Shown one piece after another: positions 18,016 through 27,474 of a stretch of 64,000 bases of DNA. A program made the position numbers and the translations under genes. Source of the DNA: Chryseobacterium sp. SN22. GTDB taxonomy: Bacteria; Bacteroidota; Bacteroidia; Flavobacteriales; Weeksellaceae. The stretch spans positions 1 to 64,000 of the forward strand of contig NZ_VTSX01000010.1 of the NCBI RefSeq assembly GCF_008329705.1, written 5' to 3'. The number at the start of each line of letters is the position of its first letter. Position 1 is the first letter of the stretch. The notes below the pieces were generated by a model, which did not search any database, had not been told where the DNA came from, and saw only the letters and a list, made by a program, of their open reading frames with translations.

Positions 18016-19425
18016 ATGAATATTCACAAGTATACATTGAAACTGTTAACGGCTGCATTTTCCCTGTCTCTGCTTTCGGTATCGGGACAGTTTACCATCA
18101 CGAATCCTCTTACGACCAGGGACATGACCGGAATAAAGGTTGGAGACAATGCTTATCTTACGGCTGCTAACGGAGTGGATCCTAACGGAGCAGGATGGCT
18201 CAGGCTGACGGAGGCTAAAACCAATCAGAAAGGGTTTATGTACGTTCTTCAGGGATTCCCGACCACATTGGGGGTGATTGCAGATTTTGAATATAAAGAC
18301 TGGCGAAATGTTGATGACAGCTATTTTGGAGCAGACGGATTTTCCGTTTACCTTTTTGATGCTACCGTAACGGATGCCAATTTCAAACTGGGAGGCTACG
18401 GAGGTTCATTAGGATATGCTACCTACAGCAACCCGGCCGGAACCACCGGATTATCCGGCGGATACGTGGGCGTAGGGCTTGATGCTTACGGAAACTATGC
18501 CAATGACGGAGAAAACCGGCACGGCTCTGCTCCTGCCGGTACACTGACTTCAGGAATGCTTCCCAATGCCTTCGTATTGAGAGGACCCACCAGCAGCACC
18601 TATACCAGCTCAAACGTTTATCTGGCCAGTGCTCCACTGGGTGACCGGAGCGGAACCGTAGCGGATATCCGCCAACGCAATGAAATCGATTATAATACCA
18701 TTACGGCGACCAGGCCTGCAGACAATATTTTCTACAGGAGGGTTCAGGTGATTATTACCAAACCGGGTAATGACTATGTGGTGACCATCAAATGGAGAAA
18801 GGAAAACCAGACTACTTTCACCCAGGTTCTTTCCTACACGCTGAGTTCGGCAACGTATCCTATCCCGGCCAATCTTAAACTGGGTTTTGCAGCTTCCACA
18901 GGAGGAGGATTTAATTTCCAGGAAATCAGGAATATTATTCTTACCACGCCGGGAAACCTGAGGGTGGACAGCCGTTCGGACAGCTACTTTACCTGTAATG
19001 ACAATACCAGCAATCTTACGTTTAAAGTGGAAGTCAGTAATGATACCGATGCGGCCCTTAACAGCATCGATTTTAACGGAAAAATAACGGATGATAACAA
19101 CAATGTCCTGGACCCGGCTAAGTTTTCGATAACCAGCCTTTCAACAACGGGATTTACCAATTCCAATATACCGATATCAGGATTTACTTCCAACAATATC
19201 AGCGGTACGGTAGGACTGACAGCCAAATCGTCAGGCATCATCACCATTACCGGAAAATACCATAAAAGAGGGATCGGAACGAATCGTAATTTCAGGATGG
19301 TATCCACCGTATCGTCCAACCAGATAACCGATACCGATACCACCAACAATACTGCGGTTACCGCAATCGAGGTAAGAAGATGTTCGGTAGTCAGCAACCC
19401 TATGATGCCGGCCTATTCAAAATAA
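18016..19425 (+). CDS. Secreted L-type lectin-like protein
   Basis: The 469-residue product has a signal peptide (ending SVSGQ) and then an L-type (legume) lectin-like sandwich across about residues 25-290. Diagnostic segments are GADGFSVYLFDAT, the GGYGGSLGYA turn and GGYVGVGLDAYGNYAND, where legume lectins carry the metal- and sugar-binding Asp and Asn. The rest (about 300-460) is a beta-rich domain like the CARDB/DUF11 types. The end has no T9SS sorting motif that I recognise. It probably binds glycans at the cell surface together with the upstream protein. Confidence 0.75.
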   Translation: MNIHKYTLKLLTAAFSLSLLSVSGQFTITNPLTTRDMTGIKVGDNAYLTAANGVDPNGAGWLRLTEAKTNQKGFMYVLQGFPTTLGVIADFEYKDWRNVDDSYFGADGFSVYLFDATVTDANFKLGGYGGSLGYATYSNPAGTTGLSGGYVGVGLDAYGNYANDGENRHGSAPAGTLTSGMLPNAFVLRGPTSSTYTSSNVYLASAPLGDRSGTVADIRQRNEIDYNTITATRPADNIFYRRVQVIITKPGNDYVVTIKWRKENQTTFTQVLSYTLSSATYPIPANLKLGFAASTGGGFNFQEIRNIILTTPGNLRVDSRSDSYFTCNDNTSNLTFKVEVSNDTDAALNSIDFNGKITDDNNNVLDPAKFSITSLSTTGFTNSNIPISGFTSNNISGTVGLTAKSSGIITITGKYHKRGIGTNRNFRMVSTVSSNQITDTDTTNNTAVTAIEVRRCSVVSNPMMPAYSK

Positions 19426-19465
19426 TTAATCTTCATTTTCGGTTTCTACTGATGTTGAATTCATA

Positions 19466-19496
19466 AAAAAAGCGCACCGGAAATGGTGCGCTTTTT
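19466..19496. terminator. Bidirectional terminator between lectin-like gene and clpP
   Basis: AAAAAGCGCACC and GGTGCGCTTTTT form a perfect 12-bp stem around GGAAAT, with A and T runs on both sides, so it can end transcripts from both strands. Confidence 0.93.
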
Positions 19497-19516
19497 ATAC
19501 TATCAGCCGATGCTGA

Positions 19517-20200
19517 TTATGATTTTTTTGCTCTTTGTAAAACCTCGTCTACCATTCCGAAACCTTTCGCCTCTTCGGAAGTCATCCAGTAATCACGGTC
19601 TGAAGCTTTTTCCACCCATTCGTACGTCTGTCCTGAATGTTCTGAAATAATTTCATAAAGCTCTTTCTTCAGTTTCAACATCTCTCTCAGATTGATCTCC
19701 ATATCCGAAGCGACTCCCTGAGCACCTCCTGAAGGCTGATGGATCATCACCCTTGAGTGCTTCAATGCAGAACGTTTCCCTTTCTCCCCCGCTACCAGAA
19801 GAACAGCGCCCATAGAAGCAGCAATTCCTGTACAGATTGTTGCTACGTCAGGCTTGATAATCTGCATGGTGTCATATATTCCTAATCCGGCATATACACT
19901 TCCGCCCGGCGAGTTGATATAAATCTGAATATCTTTTGAAGGATCAGCACTTTCCAGGAATAAAAGCTGCGCCGTTACGATGTTGGCCACCTGATCATCA
20001 ATCCCTGTTCCCAGGAAAATAATCCGGTCCATCATCAGACGGGAGAAAACATCCATTTGCGCTACGTTCAGCCTTCTTTCCTCCATGATGTACGGTGTAA
20101 GATTCGTAGGGCCATACATATTCATATATTGATCGGTAGCCAGACCGTTGTTTCCTAAATGTTTCGTAGAGAAATCTCTGAATTCTTTTTTAATGTCCAT
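19517..20200 (-). CDS. clpP: ATP-dependent Clp protease proteolytic subunit
   Basis: The 227-residue serine protease forms the tetradecameric chamber fed by ClpX or ClpA-type unfoldases. The catalytic Ser lies in GIAASMGAVLL and the His in RVMIHQPSGGAQG, and the hydrophobic-groove region is intact. The N-terminus is about 20 residues longer than the mature enzyme, as expected for the propeptide. It lies downstream of dnaG on the same strand with about 100 nt between them. Confidence 0.97.
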   Translation of the reverse strand: MDIKKEFRDFSTKHLGNNGLATDQYMNMYGPTNLTPYIMEERRLNVAQMDVFSRLMMDRIIFLGTGIDDQVANIVTAQLLFLESADPSKDIQIYINSPGGSVYAGLGIYDTMQIIKPDVATICTGIAASMGAVLLVAGEKGKRSALKHSRVMIHQPSGGAQGVASDMEINLREMLKLKKELYEIISEHSGQTYEWVEKASDRDYWMTSEEAKGFGMVDEVLQRAKKS

Positions 20201-20304
20201 ATTTCTGTTTGTATTATTACATATTACAAAGATGAAGTTACAACTTTTATTCCTAAAATTTTATAGGACTTTTTGTCACAGAAGTGAAGTACGATTGTCT
20301 GACC

Positions 20305-22287
20305 CTATCTTTTTCGGTTGACATAAATCCCTTTAATAGGCGAATATTCGATCATCTGGCTTAATTTGATAGATGCCTGCTTCATCAGCATGATCTTCTG
20401 AAGAAGTTCAAAATACTTTACCTGGTCGGAATCTCTGTACTGTTCCAGATCTTTGGCTGTCTTTGCAATCAGATAATCGATGTACCGGTATTTGTGGAGT
20501 AAAATATCCCCTTTCACCTGATCGGCGATCTTATCCCCGTAATTCGGCGGAAATATATTTCTGGAAGCCCAGTTTTCAAGTTCGTTGGCCGGAAGCAGCG
20601 CATCAACTACTTTTGCCGTAATTTCTTCATCCATAAAGGTGATAAAGAAGTTTCCGCTCCTTAATTCTTCATTCTGAATTCCTTCTTTTACGTGCCCGAT
20701 GATAATTTCATTCCCTTTTACCAGGAAACGGTATTCCTCTTCATCGAAATGGTAAAGGATTTCTTCAATAACGGTAATCTGGTATTCCTCTTCGCTTTCG
20801 TTTCTCCTTTTCAGCACAATATCGCCGAACATCAGCATGTGATCGATCAGCTTATTTTCCATAAACAGAACTTCAAAGAGGAACGGGTCGGATTTTTCTT
20901 CATCCAGAGGCACCACATCCATTTTTACCGGAGCGACTTCCTTCTGCTGCTGTACGTGATGCGTCTGGCCCTGCGTAATCTGCTTCTGGACATTGAGTTC
21001 ATTAAATAAACTCTGCTCCGAAAGGCCGAACTTACCGGAAACCTGCTTCAGGTACACCTCTCTTTTCAAAGCATTCTGAACGAAAGAAACTGATTTTACA
21101 ATATCCCGGATCGCCTCAGCTTTCTTAATAGGATCATCGCCAATGTCTTTCAACAGGATCTCTGCCTTAAAATCGATGAAATCCATCGCTTCATTTTCGA
21201 TGAATTTCTCTACATACTCCTGAGAATGCTTTCGGGCAAAAGAATCGGGATCATCACCATCAGGAAACAGCAGGACACGGATGTTCATCCCTTCGGTGAG
21301 CAGCATGTCGATGCTTCTGAAGCTGGCCTTGATTCCGGCATTGTCCCCGTCAAAAAGAATGGTCACGTTTTCAGTCAGCCTTTTAATGAGCTTAATCTGT
21401 TCCGTGGTCAGGGAAGTCCCGGAACTTGCCACCACATTTTCGATGCCCGACATATGAAGCGAGATCACGTCCATATATCCTTCTACCAAAAGACAGACAT
21501 TTTTCCTTGAAATGGCCTGCTTGCTTTGGTTCAGGCCGTACAGGACATTCGATTTATGGTAAATTTCCGTCTCCGGAGAGTTGAGGTACTTGGCTGTTTT
21601 TACATTATTCCTCAGGATCCTTGCCCCGAATCCCAGTACCCTCCCCGAAAAGCTGTGGATCGGGAACATCACCCTTTCCCGGAAACGGTCGATGCCGGCC
21701 GGTGAATTCTCAGGGAAAATTGAAAGCCCGGATTTCTCCAGAAGATCTTTAGAGTAGCCTTTTTCCAGGGCATATTCGGTGAATGCGTTTTTCTTTTCCG
21801 GGGAGTACCCAAGCTGGAATTTTTTAATGATGTCATCACGGAGTTCCCGCTCTTTAAAATAAGAAAGACCGATGTTTTTCCCTTCCTCCACTTCCCAAAG
21901 GAAGTTCTGAAAGAAATCATTGGCTACTTCATGGATTTTATAGAGCTGGTCCCGCTCCGATTGCGCCATCTTTGCCTCCTCGGAAAAATCTTTCTGGTCT
22001 TCTTCGATCTCAATGCCGTATTTTTTGGCAGCATGCCGAAGCGCTTCGGGATAGGTAAAGTTTTCGATTTCCATTAAAAAAGAAATCGCCGTTCCGCCTT
22101 TCCCGGTAGAGAAATCCTTCCAGATCTGCTTGCTGGCCGACACCACAAAGCTCGGCGTCTTTTCTTCGTGAAACGGGCTGAGCCCTTTGAAATTAGACCC
22201 TGCCCTTTTCAGCTGCACATATTCGCCTACAATCTCCTCAACGCGGATTGTGGAAAATATTTTATCAATGGTCTGCTTAGAAATCAT
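20305..22287 (-). CDS. dnaG: DNA primase
   Basis: The 660-residue enzyme makes RNA primers for replication. It has the N-terminal zinc-finger-like region, the Toprim core (LLVEGYMDVISLHMSG and LFDGDNAGIKAS) and a C-terminal helicase-binding domain. The zinc ligands are mostly gone: the usual CPFH is SPFH, and the later Cys pair is replaced in WKDFSTGKGG. I believe this is a lineage trait of Bacteroidota primases. I chose the start at 22287 (MISKQTIDKIF) because it gives the standard N-terminus; the longer reading adds 46 unrelated residues. Confidence 0.95.
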   Translation of the reverse strand: MISKQTIDKIFSTIRVEEIVGEYVQLKRAGSNFKGLSPFHEEKTPSFVVSASKQIWKDFSTGKGGTAISFLMEIENFTYPEALRHAAKKYGIEIEEDQKDFSEEAKMAQSERDQLYKIHEVANDFFQNFLWEVEEGKNIGLSYFKERELRDDIIKKFQLGYSPEKKNAFTEYALEKGYSKDLLEKSGLSIFPENSPAGIDRFRERVMFPIHSFSGRVLGFGARILRNNVKTAKYLNSPETEIYHKSNVLYGLNQSKQAISRKNVCLLVEGYMDVISLHMSGIENVVASSGTSLTTEQIKLIKRLTENVTILFDGDNAGIKASFRSIDMLLTEGMNIRVLLFPDGDDPDSFARKHSQEYVEKFIENEAMDFIDFKAEILLKDIGDDPIKKAEAIRDIVKSVSFVQNALKREVYLKQVSGKFGLSEQSLFNELNVQKQITQGQTHHVQQQKEVAPVKMDVVPLDEEKSDPFLFEVLFMENKLIDHMLMFGDIVLKRRNESEEEYQITVIEEILYHFDEEEYRFLVKGNEIIIGHVKEGIQNEELRSGNFFITFMDEEITAKVVDALLPANELENWASRNIFPPNYGDKIADQVKGDILLHKYRYIDYLIAKTAKDLEQYRDSDQVKYFELLQKIMLMKQASIKLSQMIEYSPIKGIYVNRKR

Positions 22288-22545
22288 GTGCAAAAATAGA
22301 CAAAATTTAGGTTTTGTTGGTAAGATATTCGGTAATTGCCCGATAAGTTTTATGATGGCAAAGCATGTCTGTTGGATTGCGCAAAAAGCGAGAAGATCCG
22401 GAAAAAGACAGTGCTTTTGAGCCACAAAGGATTTGAATTTATCAAATTTACACTATGATAGTTTATTAATTATTTTTCAATACGCAAGACTTAATTTTAT
22501 AAGGAATAAAATCTTATTTTTGAAATAAATAATAACCATTTACCG

Positions 22546-23160
22546 ATGATAAAATACATCCGATGGGTTTTCACATTACTTTTTGCCATATTTGTTTTAT
22601 TTGTCCTGTATCTGGAATTCGGAGGAAAGTATATCCTCAATACTTTCGACAAGAGATCTATAACTTATGAAATAAAAAGCAACAGAAAACTTCCTGAGAA
22701 TTTTATCCTTTTTTATAATACCATCTATCCGAATTCCCTGTCTTCCAATTCCTGGAATTACAGACTATCCTCGTTATTGAAATCCGGATCTTCAGGAAAA
22801 GACTGCCCGTGCAGCCAGACAGCTTATAGGTTGTTTCCCGTTTTAGAAATTCATAACAAAAAAGGGATCGATGAGTTTTTAACCGCACGGTATATTGAGC
22901 GTCATTTCAGTCAGAAAGAATGCCTTGCCTTTAACTTTAGTCATTTTGATTTTTTGAAAAACGGAAAAGGAATATTTACAGTTTCAAAATCTTTATTTCA
23001 AAAGGAACTTAAAGATCTAAAGCCCCTTGAAATGGCAGAAATTGTAGCTTTATATGAAAATCCTGTCAGATACAACCGTTTCAGAAATCCTGAAAAAGCT
23101 CAAAAACGAGCAGAACATTTTTATACCCTTTATCTAAATAATTTCAAAACGAAGAATTAA
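22546..23160 (+). CDS. Degenerate GT51 transglycosylase-like membrane protein
   Basis: The 204-residue protein has one N-terminal membrane helix (about residues 5-25). Its C-terminal part matches the end of peptidoglycan glycosyltransferase domains: FTVSKSLFQKELKDLKPLEMAEIVALYENPVRYNRFRNPEKA (shortened) parallels the GxSxxYFGKxxxxLTLxExAxLAxLPxxPxRYxPxxNPxxA pattern. The catalytic EDxxFxxHxG motif of true GT51 enzymes is not visible, and the protein is shorter than a full domain. It may be an inactive relative or a regulator of wall synthesis. Confidence 0.6.
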   Translation: MIKYIRWVFTLLFAIFVLFVLYLEFGGKYILNTFDKRSITYEIKSNRKLPENFILFYNTIYPNSLSSNSWNYRLSSLLKSGSSGKDCPCSQTAYRLFPVLEIHNKKGIDEFLTARYIERHFSQKECLAFNFSHFDFLKNGKGIFTVSKSLFQKELKDLKPLEMAEIVALYENPVRYNRFRNPEKAQKRAEHFYTLYLNNFKTKN

Positions 23161-23317
23161 TTTTTAATCTAACAGGTAAAATTACATAACCTAATCTTAT
23201 ATGAGAGCCTGGGTTGTGATATCTACCAAAAACTTCCAGCTTCCATCACCCCTCTTCCAGCTATAAACCGGATCACTCCTTCAATTCCCGTTAAATAATT
23301 ATCTTTGTTTTAAAAAT

Positions 23318-23725
23318 ATGCAACTCACGATTCACCATATGGAGGACTGGCAGTCCGTCGCGGAAACAGTTATTTCAGAATTACAGCACAATATTTTATT
23401 GCTAAAGGGAAACCTCGGTGCCGGGAAAACCACTTTTACCCAGTTTCTGCTGAAGAATCTCGGGAGCACCGACGAAGTAAATTCCCCTACCTACTCCATC
23501 GTCAACGAATACACTACCCCGAAAGGAAAAGTTTACCATTTTGACCTGTACCGCCTGAAAAACATTGAGGAAGCCTACGACATCGGTATTGAAGAATATC
23601 TCGACAACGCTTTTCTCTGCATCATCGAATGGCCGGAAGTATACGAAGAAGACCTCCATGGGCTTAAGTACCACGAAATGAGCATCATCAATACCGGGGA
23701 AAACAGAGAAATCACATTCAGGTAA
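23318..23725 (+). CDS. tsaE: tRNA threonylcarbamoyladenosine synthesis ATPase TsaE
   Basis: The 135-residue P-loop ATPase works with TsaB and TsaD to make t6A37 on tRNAs reading ANN codons. The Walker A loop GNLGAGKTTF lies at residues 31-40, followed by the switch NSPTYSIVNEY and the HFDLYR and IIEWPE segments typical of TsaE. The length is normal. It is followed after 79 nt by ald. Confidence 0.95.
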   Translation: MQLTIHHMEDWQSVAETVISELQHNILLLKGNLGAGKTTFTQFLLKNLGSTDEVNSPTYSIVNEYTTPKGKVYHFDLYRLKNIEEAYDIGIEEYLDNAFLCIIEWPEVYEEDLHGLKYHEMSIINTGENREITFR

Positions 23726-23804
23726 ATCGTTTAAATATTATGTATCTTTGCTCCTGAATTTGAATGTAAAATAACGATCTGTAAGAACCTAATTATTTTA
23801 AAGG

Positions 23805-24998
23805 ATGAGTACTACAAACATTTTTACTCCTTTTACCGAAGAGGAACTGATGCCGAAAGAAGAAAAGCTGGAGGTCATTAAAAAAGGAAAACAGTTCAGC
23901 ATAGGAATTCCCAAGGAGACTTCGCTGAATGAAAGAAGAACCTGTATAACCCCCGATGCTGTGCAGGTTTTAGTAGAAAGTGGTCATGAAATCATCATTG
24001 AGGCAGGAGCCGGGGAAGGTTCATTTTTTACAGATCTGCAATACTCAGAATCAGGTGCCAGGATTACCAATGATCCGAAAGAAGCCTTTTCGCAGGACCT
24101 GATCCTGAAAATCAATCCGCCTACCGAAGACGAAATCGATTATATGCGCCCGAATACCTATCTGGTTTCGGCACTGCAGATCAACCTGCGCGATAAAACC
24201 TACTTCCTGAAGCTGGCTGAAAAAAAGGTGAATGCCATTGCCTTTGAATTTATTGTGGATGAATACAAGCAGTTGGCCCTTGTAAGGCTGGTCGGGGAAA
24301 TTGCAGGAACTGTATCCATTCTTTATGCGTCCGAGCTGCTGGCGCTGTCCAACGGACTCATGCTGGGCGGAATCACCGGGGTAAGACCGGCAGAAGTGGT
24401 GATTATCGGAGCCGGGATCGTAGGTGAATTTGCTACAAAGGCCGCCATCGGTCTGGGAGCCAGCGTAAGGGTTTTCGACAATTCCCTTTCCAAGCTGAGA
24501 AGGCTTCATACGCTGGTTGACAGCAGGGTCCCTACCTCGATTATCGATCCCAAAGAACTTAAAAAGGCCCTGAGAAGAGCCGATGTTGTTATCGGAGCCC
24601 TTCCCAGACTGAATATGACGCCGATCGTAACGGAAGATATGGTGATGAAAATGAAAAAAGGCAGCGTCATCATTGATATTACCATTGATAACGGAAAAGT
24701 GATCGAAACTTCCGAGCTTACCAATATGGAAGATCCGTACATCATCAAACACGGCGTGATCCACTGCGGACTTCCGAACCTGACCTCCAGAATGCCACGG
24801 ACTACGACAAAAGCCATTTCCAATTTCTTCCTTTCCTACATTTTAAATTACGATGAGGAAGGCGGCTTCGAAAATATGCTGGTGCGCAAAAACGAAATGA
24901 AACAAAGCCTTTATATGTACAAAGGCCGGCATACGAAAAAAATCATCTGCGACCGTTTCGGGCTTACCTATCACGATATCAATCTTTTAATTTTCTAA
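23805..24998 (+). CDS. ald: Alanine dehydrogenase
   Basis: The 397-residue protein belongs to the alanine dehydrogenase/PntA family. IGIPKETSLNERRTCITPD near residue 36 (shortened) is the N-terminal signature, and the NAD-binding Rossmann loop is VIIGAGIVGEFATKAAIGLG. It reversibly converts L-alanine to pyruvate and ammonia. About 30 extra residues at the N-terminus and about 40 after the core make it the longer Bacteroidota form. The next gene starts on the last base of its stop codon (TAATG), which indicates an operon. Confidence 0.9.
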   Translation: MSTTNIFTPFTEEELMPKEEKLEVIKKGKQFSIGIPKETSLNERRTCITPDAVQVLVESGHEIIIEAGAGEGSFFTDLQYSESGARITNDPKEAFSQDLILKINPPTEDEIDYMRPNTYLVSALQINLRDKTYFLKLAEKKVNAIAFEFIVDEYKQLALVRLVGEIAGTVSILYASELLALSNGLMLGGITGVRPAEVVIIGAGIVGEFATKAAIGLGASVRVFDNSLSKLRRLHTLVDSRVPTSIIDPKELKKALRRADVVIGALPRLNMTPIVTEDMVMKMKKGSVIIDITIDNGKVIETSELTNMEDPYIIKHGVIHCGLPNLTSRMPRTTTKAISNFFLSYILNYDEEGGFENMLVRKNEMKQSLYMYKGRHTKKIICDRFGLTYHDINLLIF

Positions 24999-25369
24999 TG
25001 AAGAAACTCAAGTTTTACATGATCGGTCTCATTCCGGGACTTGTAATCGTATTTTTTATATTGAACAAAAAAGGGGCAAGCTGTACCGGATATCTTCCGA
25101 ACAGCCGGGTGATCGCAGAAACCCTGTCTAAAGATTTTAAATATTCCGACCGTTTTAAAGCAGAAATGACGGCTTTGAAAATCGACGAAAAATTTTTAAA
25201 AGACAGCATCATCACCAAAGGGAAGATCGATTTCGATAAAAGCCACGCACAAAAGAAGCCATGCCCGGACTACCTGCTGACCTATCCTGAGGACCAGCCG
25301 AAGTATGAAATCATGTTTGAAAAATGTGAGGAACAGGCAACGATGAATTCTCTGAAGAAGCTGAGATAA
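24998..25369 (+). CDS. Small membrane-anchored protein, DUF4258-like
   Basis: The 123-residue protein has an N-terminal membrane helix (about residues 5-22). The soluble part contains SCTGYLPNSRVIAETL, which I associate, with modest confidence, with the DUF4258 family of Bacteroidota. Four cysteines are present, including CPDYLL and KCEEQ. It overlaps the ald stop by one base, so it is translated together with ald. The function is unknown. Confidence 0.68.
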   Translation: MKKLKFYMIGLIPGLVIVFFILNKKGASCTGYLPNSRVIAETLSKDFKYSDRFKAEMTALKIDEKFLKDSIITKGKIDFDKSHAQKKPCPDYLLTYPEDQPKYEIMFEKCEEQATMNSLKKLR

Positions 25370-25391
25370 TCTACCGGTATTTAATTTTAAA

Positions 25392-25877
25392 GTGAAAATA
25401 AAAAGTATCTCCTGTTTATTAATTATCACATGTGCTTTAAGTTCCTGTGAGGCATTCCTGAAATATCAGGGAAATGTATACAACTCGAAAAATGAGCCCG
25501 TTGAGAATGCCAGAATATCTCTGATTCTTCAGAAAAAATATAAATTTGAATATATGAGCGAAAGATTGGATACCCTCTCTTCAGCCGAAAGAAAGAAATT
25601 AAGAAAAAAGGGAATAAAGGACAACTTTAGATATACCTATCGTGGACTGGTTGAACCCGTTCCCCTGTATACAGATAAAAATGAGTATTTTGAGACAAGA
25701 TCTATTCTTGTAGGATGCCCTTTTAAATGCCCAAAGGCCGCAATACAAGTTGAAAAAGATACGGTTGTTAAAATATTTCCAATAGAAGAACCGAAAGAAA
25801 CGGAATACAATAATGACAGTTTATCACTGAGGAATTTTAGAGAAAGACCTCCAAAAAAACTCTCACTTGTTTTATAA
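25392..25877 (+). CDS. Hypothetical lipoprotein
   Basis: The 161-residue protein has a lipoprotein signal ending in ALSSC and begins at a GTG codon (25392), since no ATG gives a signal peptide. The mature part opens with a carboxypeptidase-regulatory-like strand pattern (YQGNVYNSKNEPVENARISL), then a basic helical middle and a CPFKCPKA cysteine pair. It is not further recognised. It starts 22 nt after the preceding gene. Confidence 0.7.
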   Translation: MKIKSISCLLIITCALSSCEAFLKYQGNVYNSKNEPVENARISLILQKKYKFEYMSERLDTLSSAERKKLRKKGIKDNFRYTYRGLVEPVPLYTDKNEYFETRSILVGCPFKCPKAAIQVEKDTVVKIFPIEEPKETEYNNDSLSLRNFRERPPKKLSLVL

Positions 25878-25907
25878 CTCAATCTAAAAATTTCTAAATA
25901 ATATTCC

Positions 25908-26678
25908 ATGGACGGCAATTACTACATGATTTACGATTACCTGATCTTTGTCGGGGTATTTGCCATTTTCTTTTTCCTGACGGTCAGCATCTATTTATTT
26001 ATTGAAAACCGGAAAATCAAGCGCAGGAACGCCCGGCTTTCGGGATCGAATAAAATGATCCAGCAACGCCTGAACGAAGTCCAGCTTGAGCAGATCGGTA
26101 CCAAGCTGAATCCGCATCTGTTTAAAAACATCCTGAATTCCGTCCAGTCGCATGCTTATCACACCTATATGTCCCTGGATAAGCTGGCAAATGTCCTCGA
26201 TTATATCCTGTACGAAAGCAACAATAAATTTGTAAGTCCGAAAGAAGAACTGAATTTTGCCTTAAGCCTGATTGAGATCAATAAAATCAAGATCAACCCG
26301 CTTTTTGATTTCAGGATCAAATCCAGGATCAATAAATCCGATGAAATTTATGAAGAGAAAGTTTTTGCCCCGCTGCTTTCGGTAGACCTGATTGAAAATG
26401 CTTTTAAACATACGGATTTCCTGGCGGAGGATTCTTTTATTGCCATTCAACTGGAACTTGAAGAACGCATCTTTACCATGAAGGTAAGCAACAAAGCCTC
26501 ACTGAAAAATATCCTGGAAAAAGAAAAAAGCGGTTTCGGAAGCCAGTCGCTGGACCAGAGGCTGAAAATGATCTACGCTGACTTTTACACGCTTTATAAA
26601 ACCTCAAAAAACGGTATCTTCACGGCGGAATTAACAATCAATTTAGGAGAATTCTATGATAAAATGCGTTATTCTTGA
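25908..26678 (+). CDS. LytS-type sensor histidine kinase
   Basis: The 256-residue inner-membrane kinase has one N-terminal helix (about residues 9-32) and almost no extracellular sensor. The His_kinase motif KLNPHLFKNILNSVQ holds the phosphorylated His at about residue 70, and the N-box is LLSVDLIENAFKH. The ATP-binding end reads KSGFGSQSLDQRLKMIY, with a GFG-like lid. It overlaps the LytTR regulator gene by 23 nt, so the two form one two-component system. Unlike many relatives it has no TPR or ligand domain. Confidence 0.9.
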   Translation: MDGNYYMIYDYLIFVGVFAIFFFLTVSIYLFIENRKIKRRNARLSGSNKMIQQRLNEVQLEQIGTKLNPHLFKNILNSVQSHAYHTYMSLDKLANVLDYILYESNNKFVSPKEELNFALSLIEINKIKINPLFDFRIKSRINKSDEIYEEKVFAPLLSVDLIENAFKHTDFLAEDSFIAIQLELEERIFTMKVSNKASLKNILEKEKSGFGSQSLDQRLKMIYADFYTLYKTSKNGIFTAELTINLGEFYDKMRYS

Positions 26679-27366
26679 TGATGAATTGCTGGCCATCAGC
26701 TACCTGAAGCTGCTGTGCGAACAGATTGAAGAAGTGGAAGTGATAAAAGCGTTCAACGATCCTAAAATATTCCTAAACGAGATTGAAAACATCGACTGCA
26801 ATGTCTGCATCCTGGACATTGAAATGCCAGGAATGAACGGACTCCAGGTTGCCGAACTGATTTCCGGTTCAAAAAAAATCATCTTTACGACCGCTTATAA
26901 AGAATATGCTGCTGAAGCATTCGATCTGAATGTCGTGGATTACGTCCGCAAGCCGATTAAAAAAGAAAGGCTTACCCAGGCTTTTGAGAAAGCAGCAGAA
27001 CTGCTCCGGAAATCCCACAAAAAAGACTTCATCGAATGGAATACCAACATCGGTAAAACAGTGATCTTCACCGACCAGATCGCCTACATCAAAACTTCCG
27101 AAATCGACAGCCGCGATAAAGACATTATGCTGAACGACGGAACCCATATCATTCTCAAAAACCTGAATTTTAAAAGCCTTCTGGAAATGCTTCCCACAAA
27201 AGACTTTGCCCAGGTAAATAAAAAAGAGATTATCGCCAGGTCTTCCGTTAAAGTATTTTCGACCAATGAAATTATTACGACCATTCTTTCGGAAAACGAT
27301 CATTTTTTAAAGCTTCAGATTGGTGAAGCCTACCGGACGTCATTAATGGAAATGTTCGGAAAATAA
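26656..27366 (+). CDS. LytTR response regulator
   Basis: The 236-residue cytosolic regulator has a receiver domain (about residues 1-120) with the acidic pocket DDE at 8-10, the phospho-acceptor Asp54 in LDIEMPG, a switch Thr and the conserved Lys in VRKPI. The C-terminal part is a LytTR DNA-binding domain, with IAYIKTSEIDSRDKDIML followed by ILKNLNFKSLLEMLP. The partner kinase gene overlaps its start. The target is unknown; the next gene, 109 nt downstream, is a candidate. Confidence 0.93.
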   Translation: MIKCVILDDELLAISYLKLLCEQIEEVEVIKAFNDPKIFLNEIENIDCNVCILDIEMPGMNGLQVAELISGSKKIIFTTAYKEYAAEAFDLNVVDYVRKPIKKERLTQAFEKAAELLRKSHKKDFIEWNTNIGKTVIFTDQIAYIKTSEIDSRDKDIMLNDGTHIILKNLNFKSLLEMLPTKDFAQVNKKEIIARSSVKVFSTNEIITTILSENDHFLKLQIGEAYRTSLMEMFGK

Positions 27367-27474
27367 ATTTTTCAAAGCTTTCCGGTTTCATTACAGATTC
27401 CGGCAGGTTGATTACAACGGCCTGTATAAGCCGTTTGTCCAACGTATTTTAGCGCCTGACTAAATAATTTTACA

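Noticed and set aside
22288..22425. 46-residue N-terminal extension of DnaG
   Set aside because: The added residues are Cys/Phe-rich, have no family match and precede the standard MISKQTID start.
24051..24764. 237-residue minus-strand frame inside ald
   Set aside because: His/Asn-rich shadow of the alanine dehydrogenase gene.
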